From contig LSAX01000008.1 of the NCBI GenBank assembly GCA_001557505.1, forward strand, positions 1,116,001 through 1,180,000: a stretch of DNA of 64,000 bases. The letters are read 5' to 3'. The number at the start of each line of letters is the position of its first letter. The first letter of the stretch is position 1. Shown here piece by piece: positions 1-10,514 of this stretch. The translations under genes were made by a program, and so were the position numbers. The DNA comes from Reticulascus tulasneorum. Taxonomy: Eukaryota > Ascomycota > Sordariomycetes > Glomerellales > Reticulascaceae. The notes under the pieces were generated by a model. The model had not been told where the DNA came from. It searched no databases and was given only the letters and a program-made list of their open reading frames with translations.

Positions 1-2046
1 CTCCGGGACTGAGCTTGATGTTGTCTGCTACATCGAGCTCGAAATCACTGAACAGTTCCCCGTAGAGCCAGGGACGGCGTATGTTAACGACGAGAGCTTC
101 AAACGTGATGCTCACATCACAGCTCGCCATCTCGGATTGGAACTTGGAAGTGGTTTGATCGTGGGAGTAGTTTCCCCCTACTGAGAAGAGACCGTATCCT
201 GCGCCTCCCCCGGCAGAGAAGCCCCAGGTGCTAGTGCTGGAGGATGACTTTTGCTCCTCCGCAGAGAAGGAGGCTGAGATGGTCACCCATGGATCGCTCT
301 CCGAGCCTGCGGCCGGAGTACTAGAGTCTTGGGAGGTTTCTGTTGATGGAGGAGGGTCGACGTTGAAGACGGGGTTGGCGAGCGCAGAGGACTCGGTAGC
401 GACTGTTGTTACCTCCCCAGAGGGCTTGGGCGTAGAGTCTGCAACAATGATCTTGAGCCTGCTGGCTTGATTTATGAGTTTGTCTTCTCGCTCAGCCTTG
501 AGCTTCTTGATCTGGTCTCCGACGATGGCTCGCTGTCGCGAGAGGTATGCCCTGCTTGCATCCTTTCCGGTGCCTATCTATAATCAGACATCTAGTCACT
601 GCGAGAAGTTGTCAAGAGAAACCCCACCTGAAAGTCCTGCGAGGTTGGCTCGATTCTGCTCGGAGTTCGCTTTTGTGTCTGCCTCAACCGAGTCGGCGAC
701 ATCTTGCTGTCCTTGCTTCACGGCTGCTTCCGCATCTTTGTATTCTTGGCTGCTCGTGATTGCATCCTTCTCTGCCTTGGTGGCCTTCCGTTTAGCCTGT
801 TCTTTGAGCCTGTTCAAGTCACCGTCAGCAGTGTACAGCGCCTTCACCTTGTCCTTGAAGCCTGGAGCCGTGGTCGGTGCTGTTGTCCCGGGCAGCGGGT
901 ACTCGGGTGGGCTCGCTTGGGTCATTGCTTCAAGAACCTCGTACGAAGTGTCGAGTTGTACCAGCCGTTTGATCTCTTGCTCCAATTGTTCCAGTGTGTA
1001 TGAGCCGTTGCGTTTGAACCAGCCTTCCTGCTTCTGTTTGCAAAGGGTAGCCCAGTTCTTGGGGGTCATGGAGACGCCGAGGATCTCGTTGGCCCCGTCC
1101 GCATCAACCATGGTCGAGTTTCGCATCGACTCCTTGCTGTTCTCAATGCGGGCCATGATAGAGTCGGTATCCACCATGCCGAAGTTGAACTCGACGTCGT
1201 ACTTGTTTCCGTTGGACACCCAGTCCATCCACCGGCCTTGGACTGAAAATTTGAACTGCATGTCATTATGTCAGCGGCGTTTGGGAATTGCAACGGATAC
1301 GACACACACACCTTGCGATAGTTTGCTTGGTTCCATTCATCATAGTCCTCACGCTGGCGCACGATATCATCGGGATACCTTGCCATGGCGCTACGCTGGG
1401 CAGCAATCTTGGCTTGATCCCACTCGTCCTGCGCCTCGGCCCAGGAGGCTTGCTTTTGGACATAAACATCTACAGGTGTCAACCCCGTGTCAAGGCTTCT
1501 AGTGGTCAGGTACTTCATGGCCGCGTCGTATCCGGCCTCTCCTGGAGACCGGATGGGGTTGACACCACCAGACTTCACTGTCGCCTTTCTCGGAACAAGA
1601 CCATCGAGGGCTCGGCTGTAGCTTCTCGCAACGCTCTTGCCGGTATTTCCAATCTGAGCGGTGAACCCGGCTAGTTAGAAAAGATACAGCTCGGAGGTAC
1701 TGGAGACATCTCACCATGACTTTGGCCAGCGGGATCATGTTATCAACCAAGGCCCCCTCAGCTTGTCTCACTGCCATGGGCGGGAAGGCCGCATATTCAG
1801 CGCCATAAACAAAGGTTCCACCTTCTTTAATATCTCGCACATCAATGGTCGTGCCAGGAATGGCGACGGTGAGGTACTGCTCAGGAGCCACTTAGAAAGG
1901 CAGTCAGCACGAGCTTGGTAGATCACGCCTGAGAACTTCAGTGCCATACCAGGAATAGTGGCAGCTATGGCTTCACGTAATAATCTGCTGACATTGGCGA
2001 TCTGCGTGATCGCCTCGGCTTGCTGCTTTGCTTGTATTGATGCCAT
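1..2046 (-). CDS. Uncharacterised fungal protein, 3' end outside the window
   Basis: I do not recognise this gene family. The ATG at 2046 opens a reading frame that continues through at least four introns (near 1891-1948, 1670-1715, 1265-1310 and 586-633), all with GT...AG borders that restore the frame. The C-terminal end lies beyond base 1. After an alanine-rich N-terminus the protein has a compact segment around 'LTVAIPGTTIDVRD', then a long charged, probably helical middle part (roughly residues 150-370) rich in Gln, Lys and Glu. The last visible part is Ser-rich and then Gly-rich ('WGFSAGGGAGYGLFSVGG') and ends with a segment containing 'RPWLYGELFSDFELD'. No signal peptide or membrane segment is seen, so it is probably intracellular. 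The coding call is firm because four junctions keep frame; the function is unknown. Confidence 0.7.
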
Positions 2047-3084
2047 GGTTTGTGGGCCGGAATGGGAAGATACGGAAGATGTGAAGAGGTTAAAGCACAA
2101 CAATATTGGCCTAGTACAATATTCAAAGACGATGCTTGAAATAAACTAGGTAGGCGACAAGTTTGATGGGGTGGTAAAGTGCGAAAATCTTCTGTCTCTA
2201 GTCTCCATCCAGGAATCCTTAAGTAGGTTACTCCTGGACTCTCGCGGTCTTCTCGACAGTCCGGGCTAGTAGATGAGCAGACGGGCAACCTGTGAACGAA
2301 CTACCGAGCCCCCGGCATGATTTCGGCCACAGCTTGCCATTGACATCCAATTTTGGTCCATTCGCATTACCCACGAGCTTTAGGTAACGGCTTCAGCTAG
2401 CCTGCTCACGAGCCAAGGAGCGCGAAACCCCGATCAATATACGGAAAAGCATTCTGGTTCCCCAGACCAAGCATTTCAGCCGATATTTGGTGGTAGATAC
2501 TTTCTGTATTTGGTTGGTGCTGCAGTTGAGGGGCCGGCTGAGCTTGAACTGCAATGTGACGCTGATGGATGTGGCGCTGAGGAGGTTACGCTGAATCGGA
2601 TGTAACGCTGAAGTTGCACGCTGATCCATTGGCATCAATCGATGTTTAAGTCAGCTCTCTTTTGAGCTTGGCGAACAAAACGTAATTACATCTTTGCGCA
2701 AAAGAAATGATCGGAATTGAAATGCTTACGGATGTGATTGGCGGATCTTCTACGGAGTGGTTCAGATTCAGCTGGGCGGAAGGCAGTTCATGTAGTATCA
2801 ACTTCTCAATCGAGTCGTAATTATCCTCTGGTCAGCTACATTAACGCGTCTTCCCATCAGGATAGATAGACACCTGAATATGCGGCGAGCATACCTGTCA
2901 GAGAGGGGAGTTAGGCGAGCCTGTTTCATTGTATTTATACTTGTGTGGCGAGAGGAAGATTCTTCGTGGCGCCGTCTCCCATTATATTCTTTGAAAAACA
3001 GTTCAGCAGCTTGTGTGCATAGGTCTATGGCCAGCTGCTGCAAGTCTACTATCTAAGGTAAAGCTCTGTGCTGATTTTGTCGCC
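2047..3084. other. Intergenic, with a degenerate GCTGA-rich repeat
   Basis: This is the shared upstream region of two divergent uncharacterised genes. Between about 2518 and 2625 the word GCTGA/CGCTGA recurs at irregular spacing of roughly 13-20 bases, which looks like a worn tandem repeat. No gene is supported here. Confidence 0.4.
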
Positions 3085-5172
3085 ATGGAGAATGATTTGC
3101 AAGAGAGAGACAACCCAGTGGGAGCACCACCAAGGAGGAACATCCAAATGCCCCAGATTAAACATATCCGACTCAAGAATGCCCAGGAAACCAGAAAATT
3201 GAAGAACGTCTACATTCCGCTCTACGGCAGCTTCACTGGTGACATATGGCACTTGGCTGCTGCGTCAATACTCAGCGAATACATTTCTGAGCTGTCCCAG
3301 GACGCGAAAAACGACCCCTTCCCCGGCGTCCGAATACGCTGCTGCATCTCGATCTCAAACTACGATGCACAAAGAGCGGCGAAGACGCTAAAGAAACCCT
3401 TGCCCAAGGGGAGCAAGACAGAGACAAAGTCACCACGATGGGAGAATGATACGGCGGTGACGGAGGATGAGTCCGCTATGGAAGTTGATACTGGCCAAGC
3501 TGAAAAGCCCAAAGCGAGGAAGCGGACTAGTACGCCAATTACAAAACCAAAAAGATCCACAACCAAGACGCCGACGAAACGGAGGAAGACAAAAGAGGAA
3601 GATAAGGCATATTCGCCAGGAAAAAACAAGCCATCTATTCTAAAGGAAAGAGTCAACTGCCTTAGAGGACGCGGATTGTGGCGCTACCTCAATAATATTC
3701 GCCTTCTTTGTCCATTGGTTATCGTCCCTCCTCCAAAGGGGAGTCAATTTGGACTTCCTCTTATACACGATACTCTGAGCTACGAACAAGTCGAAGCAGC
3801 TCGGGCAATTCAGGGCGATCTGAAAGAAAAAGATAGAGACTTCGACAAGATCTTGCAACAGAGGCTTAACATCTTGTGGCAGGAGTATCGCAAAAACGGG
3901 AGTAAACCGATGTCTAGAGGTAAGGAGGCTGGGCCGGAGAGAGAAGACCAACTTCTCCACTTGCTGCAGTCGACGTCGGCTGTGATGCAGCTGATGGACT
4001 ACCTTGGAGTTGTCAATGCACAGAGAATCTTGGGGTATCGTCTTAGTGGTGGGCCCCCTCTCCACGTACCGGAAACCGATGCAACGGCAAGGACGAAGCA
4101 GGAGGCGGAGTGGGATGGGACGCTTCGTGCAGCAACAGAGAAGGCACATGAGCTCGCCAAAATCATAAAACAAATCAAGGAAAAGATAGACGAACGCCGG
4201 AAAGCACAACTAAGTCTGCCGGAGTTCAATGGAGTCATCATCGTGAACTACCGCGTCGGGGACGTCAACCACCAACACGACACCAACACGACCCAGCTCA
4301 CGCAAATCAAAGAGGCGGCCGCAAAAAAAGGCATTGCGACTATCATACTGCCCCAGATATCCGAAGATGATTGGAACGATCAGAAGGACTCTCTCCAGTT
4401 CAGGCCCCATCCGGATAATCCTTATCAGGAGCATGCAGTCTTCGACATGCTCGGTCTGAATCAAGCGAAGGGAGGGAAACCGAGCCGACTCGACAACCGC
4501 ACAAAGGCATGTTTCTGGCACATTGTTGCGCTAGACCTGCAGATCAACTCGCCATTCCAAGAAGATGATGACAAGGAGAACCCGCTTACTCGCCAGCGCT
4601 ACGTGCACGGCTTTCTCGGGGGACGCAGCGGCTCAACGGATCTCCCGGCCTTTGTCGGGCTCCGGTGCTTCTCCTGGGACGAGCCGCTGCTCACTGCAAC
4701 TGACGGTCAGGATCCTAAAGGGGAGGGAGACTGGAACTCGCAGCTGTATCGCGTGCAAGGCCCCCAGTTTCTGCGGCTTTGGAACGAGAGACCAATCATG
4801 ACGGTGGGGTTCCTGGACGCTACGTCCCGCGTACATGTGGAGAAAAAACAGAAGAAGAGCACCAAAAAGAGCACCAAAAAGAACACTGCTGACGACGAGG
4901 AAACGATGGACGAAGAGGGGGGTGAAGAGGGCAGCGGCCGTACCTACACGATGCTGGATACGAAAGATCGAATTCTTGATGCTTGGCTGGACCCTGTGCC
5001 CTGGAAGGCACCGCTGCCAATATTGCCAGACGGAGTCAACAAGAAATTTGTGGTAGGTGTGCCTGATTTCATAAACTCAAAAATTCCCTTGGCCACAGCC
5101 TACTGGACCGGTGTTCATTTGAACCGCTTGGCAACCACAGCTACTGATGTTTTGAGCAGTTCAAATGTCTAA
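3085..5172 (+). CDS. Uncharacterised large basic/acidic fungal protein
   Basis: A single open frame of 695 codons. I start it at the ATG at 3085; the frame runs a little further upstream but without another ATG. No known domain is recognised. Residues about 130-190 form a Lys/Arg/Thr/Pro-rich stretch with several nuclear-localisation-like clusters ('KPKARKR', 'TKRRKTKEEDK'). A second low-complexity stretch near residues 590-620 has 'KKQKKSTKKSTKK' followed by an acidic run. A nuclear location is an inference from these clusters. A charged, coiled-coil-like reading frame continues past the stop in another phase (5148-5315), which suggests a small indel at the T-run near 5150 or a missed junction, so the true C-terminus may be longer by about 50 residues. 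Confidence 0.65.
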   Translation: MENDLQERDNPVGAPPRRNIQMPQIKHIRLKNAQETRKLKNVYIPLYGSFTGDIWHLAAASILSEYISELSQDAKNDPFPGVRIRCCISISNYDAQRAAKTLKKPLPKGSKTETKSPRWENDTAVTEDESAMEVDTGQAEKPKARKRTSTPITKPKRSTTKTPTKRRKTKEEDKAYSPGKNKPSILKERVNCLRGRGLWRYLNNIRLLCPLVIVPPPKGSQFGLPLIHDTLSYEQVEAARAIQGDLKEKDRDFDKILQQRLNILWQEYRKNGSKPMSRGKEAGPEREDQLLHLLQSTSAVMQLMDYLGVVNAQRILGYRLSGGPPLHVPETDATARTKQEAEWDGTLRAATEKAHELAKIIKQIKEKIDERRKAQLSLPEFNGVIIVNYRVGDVNHQHDTNTTQLTQIKEAAAKKGIATIILPQISEDDWNDQKDSLQFRPHPDNPYQEHAVFDMLGLNQAKGGKPSRLDNRTKACFWHIVALDLQINSPFQEDDDKENPLTRQRYVHGFLGGRSGSTDLPAFVGLRCFSWDEPLLTATDGQDPKGEGDWNSQLYRVQGPQFLRLWNERPIMTVGFLDATSRVHVEKKQKKSTKKSTKKNTADDEETMDEEGGEEGSGRTYTMLDTKDRILDAWLDPVPWKAPLPILPDGVNKKFVVGVPDFINSKIPLATAYWTGVHLNRLATTATDVLSSSNV

Positions 5173-5565
5173 ACCAATGGCGGACGGAAATCGAAAAGAA
5201 GAATGATATTCTCGACGTAAAAGCAATCAACCTCGATCAGGTTAGCAGAGCACTTGAAGACCTAGAAGATGAGATTGAAGAAAATGTGAACCTAAAGGAT
5301 GAGATCGAAGATTGACCGGGTAAAGGATATGATGAAGAAAGATGCAAGGGGCGTTAGCACGAACCGGCCGGTACTTAGTCGCGCTGTCAGCAGCGCCAAA
5401 TATTTAACAGGCTATGGGTAGTCCATTTTTGCTCGGTTCGACGCAACAGACCGACTTCACAGAGTATACATTTGCTTTCAAATACACATGGCATTTTAGT
5501 AAGTATGCAGCTCAAGTGCCCATGTTGGATCCTTCGACCGCCACAAGCTGCACACACAGCCCCCC

Positions 5566-7075
5566 TTGATTCCATTACGATTCTATGCCCTAGCAAAGAC
5601 GTGGATGGCCGATTGTGATAATAGCCATGACGAATGTTGGTCGTCATCGCCAACACAACTCCCAAGCCGAGTCATCGACGTTTCCCCGAACGGAGGGTCG
5701 GGGGTAATCCAGTGCTTCGAACTATCGCTGGCGAATCTGCAAGATATGCGTGCCTCAGCTACTGCTGAGGTCTGAGGAAGCAGCCAATTACCTTGACAAC
5801 TGCTACTGTTTCGGATTTGGGGAGAGACGTCGTATATAGCACAAGGAAACTTGGTCTGCACTATCTCTGGATAGATAGCTTATGTATTATGCAAGATTCG
5901 GCGGAAGACAAAGCTGCCGGGATTTGTCGCATGGATCAGATATACAACAATACATATATCACTATCTCAGCATCTAGTGGATCCGACTGTTATTCCGGAT
6001 TTCTCCAGGAGCGCACTGAATGCTGGTCGACGAGCGATAGACCTCCCATCCGCCTCCCATTTCTCTGTCCAGATGACTCGATCGGGACTATTTATCTTCG
6101 CAGGCGTGGAACACCAACAACTCTAGAGCCCCTTCACTTTCGCGCTTGGACGCTACAAGAGCACCTCTTCTCCCCCAGAATATTGTTCTTCGGGATGGAA
6201 CGACTCTCTTGGATTTGCGGAAGATACAAGAAGTCAGAGGCAGACGAAATGTACGAGCATCCCATATCTGAGCTGAACCACCTTCGCCAATTGCTCCTCG
6301 GCTATGTTTCTGACAAGGACAACATGTCAAGTCAGGGTGAGAGGAGAGTCACCATGCCAGTACCATGCGCCACGACTGGGAATGTCTGGTTAAGCACTAC
6401 TGCCAGCGCAGTCAGACCGTTCCAGTAGACAGAATACTCGCCTTTTCCGGGGTCATACGCCGACTCAAGCATCACATCCGGGATGAATATGTGGCCGGCT
6501 TTTGGAGAAAGTGGCTACTTCGAGATTTGACGTGGGAACTCCGAAGAGAAATTCGCGAGCGACCAGCCACAGGCTACCCTTCGTGGTCGTGGCTCTCTAT
6601 CAACGGCGAAATTTTCCTACCGCGTGAGAAACAAGATTCCAACCACCAGACGGACGTTGCAGAAATTTTGGACTACCACATTGAGTCTCATCAAGGTGGA
6701 GACCTGTTTGGACCTTTGTAGAAAGCCTATATCACCATTCACGGCTTTCTTGTGGCGGTAAACCCTGATTGGCTGAGTCAAAGACTCTTTCACGACGGCC
6801 CTAGTCGCCACGATACACAACTTATGAGCGAGCCAGTGAATCGCATAAGAGTAGATGCGCTGGACCACTCTCAGGTCCTGGTTACCACCACCACGTCTGC
6901 TTGGCGCCACGAATTTGCTCATATACGAGTTGGCAGGTCGGGAATAGCTTCAGTTTGCTATGGTTCTTGCCAAGAGATTCCCGGCCAGGACGCATCGGGT
7001 TTGTTAATCGTGGGTGCTTATTACTTTAGTGTGTTTGCTAGCAAAATCTATGTACCTTTAGATCTGTATGCCTAA
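5566..7075 (+). pseudogene. Decayed HET-domain (heterokaryon incompatibility) gene
   Basis: Translated pieces follow the HET domain (PF06985) in order: 'LPSRVIDV' near 5670, 'YACLSYC' just before a TGA at 5766, 'YLWIDSLCIMQD' near 5855, 'IYNNTYITISA' near 5945, 'RAWTLQEHLFSPRILFF' near 6145, and the C-terminal 'YPSWSWLSINGE' near 6580. The pieces sit in three frames. Frame changes are needed near 5745 and near 6345, with no room for a normal intron. The TGA at 5766 replaces the conserved Trp of the SYCWG motif, and an in-frame TAG at 6719 precedes more HET-like sequence ('KAYITIHGFL'). Both stops are explained by TGG to TGA/TAG changes. The N-terminus is also short. HET proteins trigger cell death after fusion of unlike hyphae; this copy cannot make a full protein. 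Confidence 0.8.
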
Positions 7076-7999
7076 TCGGAAATAGCAATTAACCTGTCTA
7101 TTCAATGGAACGGTGGTGTCCCATGAACCGAACTCCTCAAGTTCGGCTCAGGGATGGCTTAGTCGGGCTCAGGTTCGCCAAGGCTGGGCCAGATTAACAA
7201 GGGCTCGGTTTCCTGAACAGCATAGGGACCCTTCTAGGATATTTTGGGGTCGTGTTCTGGCTGAGAGAGTTATGTTGCAGCGGCTACACTATTGACTGGA
7301 GGATTGATGCCGGGCACCGATCCGCAGTCAGCCATCCGCAGTCAGCCATCCGCAAATTGGGCGCTAAGGGTAGCGGAGGGCTGAGGCGGTGAAACAAATG
7401 AGATTCCCGCCGCAGAGGAGGCTTGATTGCAGGACTTTGACGGAGTTGGGCGGAGAGGAGGCGGGCTTCCCTTTTGCTTCAATCAAAACTAGTCAAGTGC
7501 CCGTCAGTAGCCGACATCTTACATCTGCAGGGTAATGCGAGTTAATTTGCCACTTCTACGCATGGGCGCAACTTGCTTTTGAATTGCGGTACCCACATCA
7601 CGCAATTTGACCTTGGCGTGACTTTGTTTTATGACTCGCTGCAAAAACCTCATTTCAACGGTGCGCTTGACACTGATCTTGATGGTCAAGATCAGCCGTG
7701 AATCCATTATGACTCATCCTTACAAGCCCAAGCATTTGGACGGATCGCTGCGTCGTTATACTACGCCGCCATTGATGGGCCCCCCTGTATGCGGATCGTG
7801 CCATACGCGCTACGACTGCAGCTTCTTGATACCACCCCGGTATCGGGTACGCGCATCGAGATAGCGGATTTCCATTTAGTAATCATTAGGGCGCGCCAAG
7901 ATTCTCAAGCCATCAAAATACGAAGACGAGAAAGGCGACCGACCATATAATGACCAGACATATACAGAAACCTTCGAGTCCGCTTTTCATAGAGAAAAC
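7076..7999. other. Intergenic, no gene supported
   Basis: The stretch contains GC-rich imperfect repeats around 7120-7210, a 14-base direct repeat at 7321-7354 and an inverted repeat (8-base arms, 3-base loop) at 7675-7693. It may be a relic of mobile DNA, but no transposase could be read. The final ~80 bases are the upstream region of the MFS gene that starts at 8000. Confidence 0.4.
7321..7354. repeat. Short tandem repeat, 14-base unit
   Basis: The unit TCCGCAGTCAGCCA occurs twice head to tail (7321-7334 and 7335-7348), followed by the first six bases of a third copy. It lies in gene-free DNA next to the HET relic. Confidence 0.9.
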
Positions 8000-9578
8000 A
8001 TGGATGCCATTATAGTGGACGAACGCCAGCCCCTACTTGAGGTAGTTGTCGAACAGCACCAGAATGGACTCGACGATTTCGACCCCAGCGGCGACGAAGA
8101 CAATCCGCTTGAATGGCCCACCCCATTCAAATGGAGCATTGTTGCGCTCCTCGCCTTTACAGCGTTTACTGTGTAAGTGCCGAGATCCATTCCCTATTCC
8201 AAAGACCCACTGCTCACTCGCCAGAACTGTTACTTGTGTTTCTGTTGTACCGATCGCGAGCAGCATTGTGGGCGATCTCGACGGCGGGGGGAGCGGCTCA
8301 GGGAAATCTGCCAGCGTCCTTCTTGTTACGATATGGGAGCTTGGCGAAGCCGCCGGGCCGCTTCTCATTGCACCACTCTCAGAAGTCTATGGCAGGTACC
8401 CCGTCATGAACGCCGCCAACTGCCTTTTCATTGCGGCTACCATTCTCGCTGGGCTGTGCCAGAGCACACCGCTTCTCATCGCCGCTAGAGCTCTAACGGG
8501 TCTGGCCGTGGCTTCAAATGTGTTGAATCCCGCCATTGTCGGCGACATGTTCGTTTCCGATCAGAGAGGGTCAGCGATGAGCGTCATCATGCTTGCACCA
8601 CTAATCGGAGGAGCCATTGGGCCGGCCGTTAGTGGGGCGATTGCACAGACGTTGGGATGGCGGCAGGTGCTTTTTATCTGTGCTGGTTTGGCTACTGTGT
8701 GCGAAGTATTCTTCCTCACCTGCTTCAGGGAGACGTACAAGTTACCCATCCTCAGGCGAAGAGCTGCGCGTTTGCGAGAAGAGTCTGGGGATTCTGCGCT
8801 GAAGCTGGCCTTCGATGCTAGCAATGACCAGGGCTTTCGTAAACTGTGGGAATCTGTCAAGCGACCGGTCACCGTGATTTCGGGTTCCTCAGTCCTCTTC
8901 GTGCTGTCGATTTATGGCTCGGCTGTTTTCGCGCAGTTCTACATCATGTCGGTAACGCTACCGGATATCCTCACAGAGTTGTACGGGTTATCACCAGCAT
9001 TGACAGGATCTGCTTTCTTGAGTTTCAGTAAGTTCTTCGAAACCATGCCTACCCGAGCAGCTTAGGCCTAATGAAATACAGGTATCGGCTCATTGGTGAG
9101 CGTTATAATATGCAACCTTACTCTCGACAGAGTGTACGTCAAGCTTCGCGACTCCGGCAATGTTGGCGGGCAACCAGAATACCGTCTTCCATTAGCAATA
9201 TTCGGCGCCTTTACACTACCCTTGACAATTGTGGCTTATGGATGGATCCCGCAGTTGCGACTTCCACTCCCGCTCATGCTCCTATCAGTGGGCTGTATGG
9301 GATTCAGTCTCATATTTGGCTTCATACCGGTGATGGCCTACGTGGTGGATGCATTTGGATTATACTCAGCCTCCGCACTCACCGGATTTATCGTCATGAG
9401 GTGTTTGATGGGAACATTCTTACCACTGACCACAGGCCCATTGATTGACCATCTCGGCTATGGATGGGCGTTTACTGTGCTTGCTGGGCTGAATCTTTTG
9501 CTGGCACCGATTCCTCTACTGATTATGAGGTATGGATCCAAATGGCGGCAAGCGTCGAAGTATACGAGAGATGTGTGA
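8000..9578 (+). CDS. MFS transporter, DHA1 drug/polyamine type
   Basis: A 12-helix major facilitator protein of about 490 residues. Exons are 8000-8172, 8225-9027 and 9082-9578; all junctions are GT...AG and in frame. The short hydrophilic N-terminus contains 'DEDNPLEWP', the usual lead-in of fungal DHA1 proton antiporters of the TPO1/FLU1 type. Motif A-like 'PLSEVYGRYPV' and the antiporter motif C 'APLIGGAIGPAVSG' are both visible. It acts in the plasma membrane as a proton-driven exporter of organic compounds or polyamines; the substrate cannot be read from sequence. It lies at the left border of the catabolic island, so a role in export of a toxic acid or intermediate is possible but unproven. 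Confidence 0.9.
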
Positions 9579-10514
9579 GGTTTGAGCGGGGCGAAGTTTA
9601 CCTAAATCTATCTGCGATAAACATGCAGTCAAAGAGACATTCTAGCTAGCAGAACGCTGTGCATTACGCTAGCAATCTCACTCAGTTGCTTTTCAAAGCA
9701 ACCGACCAAGCTAGAACATGGGGCATGACAACCAAATCAATGTACTCTTTTGAGTATTCATAGGTTGGGTCGACTTGCTAGCCAAACTGGCACCGGAGCT
9801 GACAGAAATAATTCTGTATGCCGTATTGAGAAGATCGTTAGGCATCTAGGCTGTGGATAACGAAGATATGCGAGGTCGCTGGCATCGGCCCAACCTATGG
9901 TCTGACTGGATATTCAAGTCTGGTGGGGATCCGTAGCACGGACATTAGCATTGAATATATAGTTACGGCTCACCACTAGCAGCCTGGGGATGATCCGGTC
10001 TCAGCTATGCCTGGAAGAATTACGTTTTGACGTTTTGTGTCCCATCTGTCTCGCCGATTGCAAAGTGCAGTTGCCCAGTTAAAATGTGTTGGTCGCCTAA
10101 ATGACGAACCACACGATTGAAAGTCCGGAAAAATTGATAGACTGAGTTGCGGGACAACAATAAGATTCTTGACGCAAGTCTTGTCCCTTTAACGACCTGC
10201 GAGGTTGGCTATTATCTTGGTAGTGTCCGGAGTTGTGCTCTAATCAGTGTGCAGTGCGGGGGTCCCACGCGGCCAATTATGCATATCACCGCCTTCTCGA
10301 AGATAGTCACTGGCTCGGATAAGTACAGTAGGTGGAGAGCTAGACAAGATATAAGGTCCTGTGGCAAAAACACTCATGATAGCCATACCCTTATCCCTGC
10401 TATCTGAACCTGTAAATAGGGGGATGTGGTAGCATATTGATTCCCGGGAACCACATGGAAGACAGTCCCGTAGATGTAGATAATGCGTGAAATCAAATTC
10501 CATTTACAAGCATA
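9579..10514. other. Intergenic between convergent MFS genes, nothing seen
   Basis: This is the 3' region of two transporter genes that point toward each other. Only short frames without codon structure or homology are present. Confidence 0.5.

Noticed and set aside
596..1502. A 342-codon plus-strand frame opposite the first gene.
   Set aside because: It has a low-complexity Ser/Leu composition and is the mirror of a well-supported minus-strand exon.
7113..7864. A possible transposase remnant between the HET relic and the MFS gene.
   Set aside because: No transposase motif, terminal inverted repeat or target-site duplication could be read; only small repeats are seen.
10147..10407. An 86-codon plus-strand frame.
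   Set aside because: No homology, no coding pattern, and it lies in the 3' region of convergent transporter genes.
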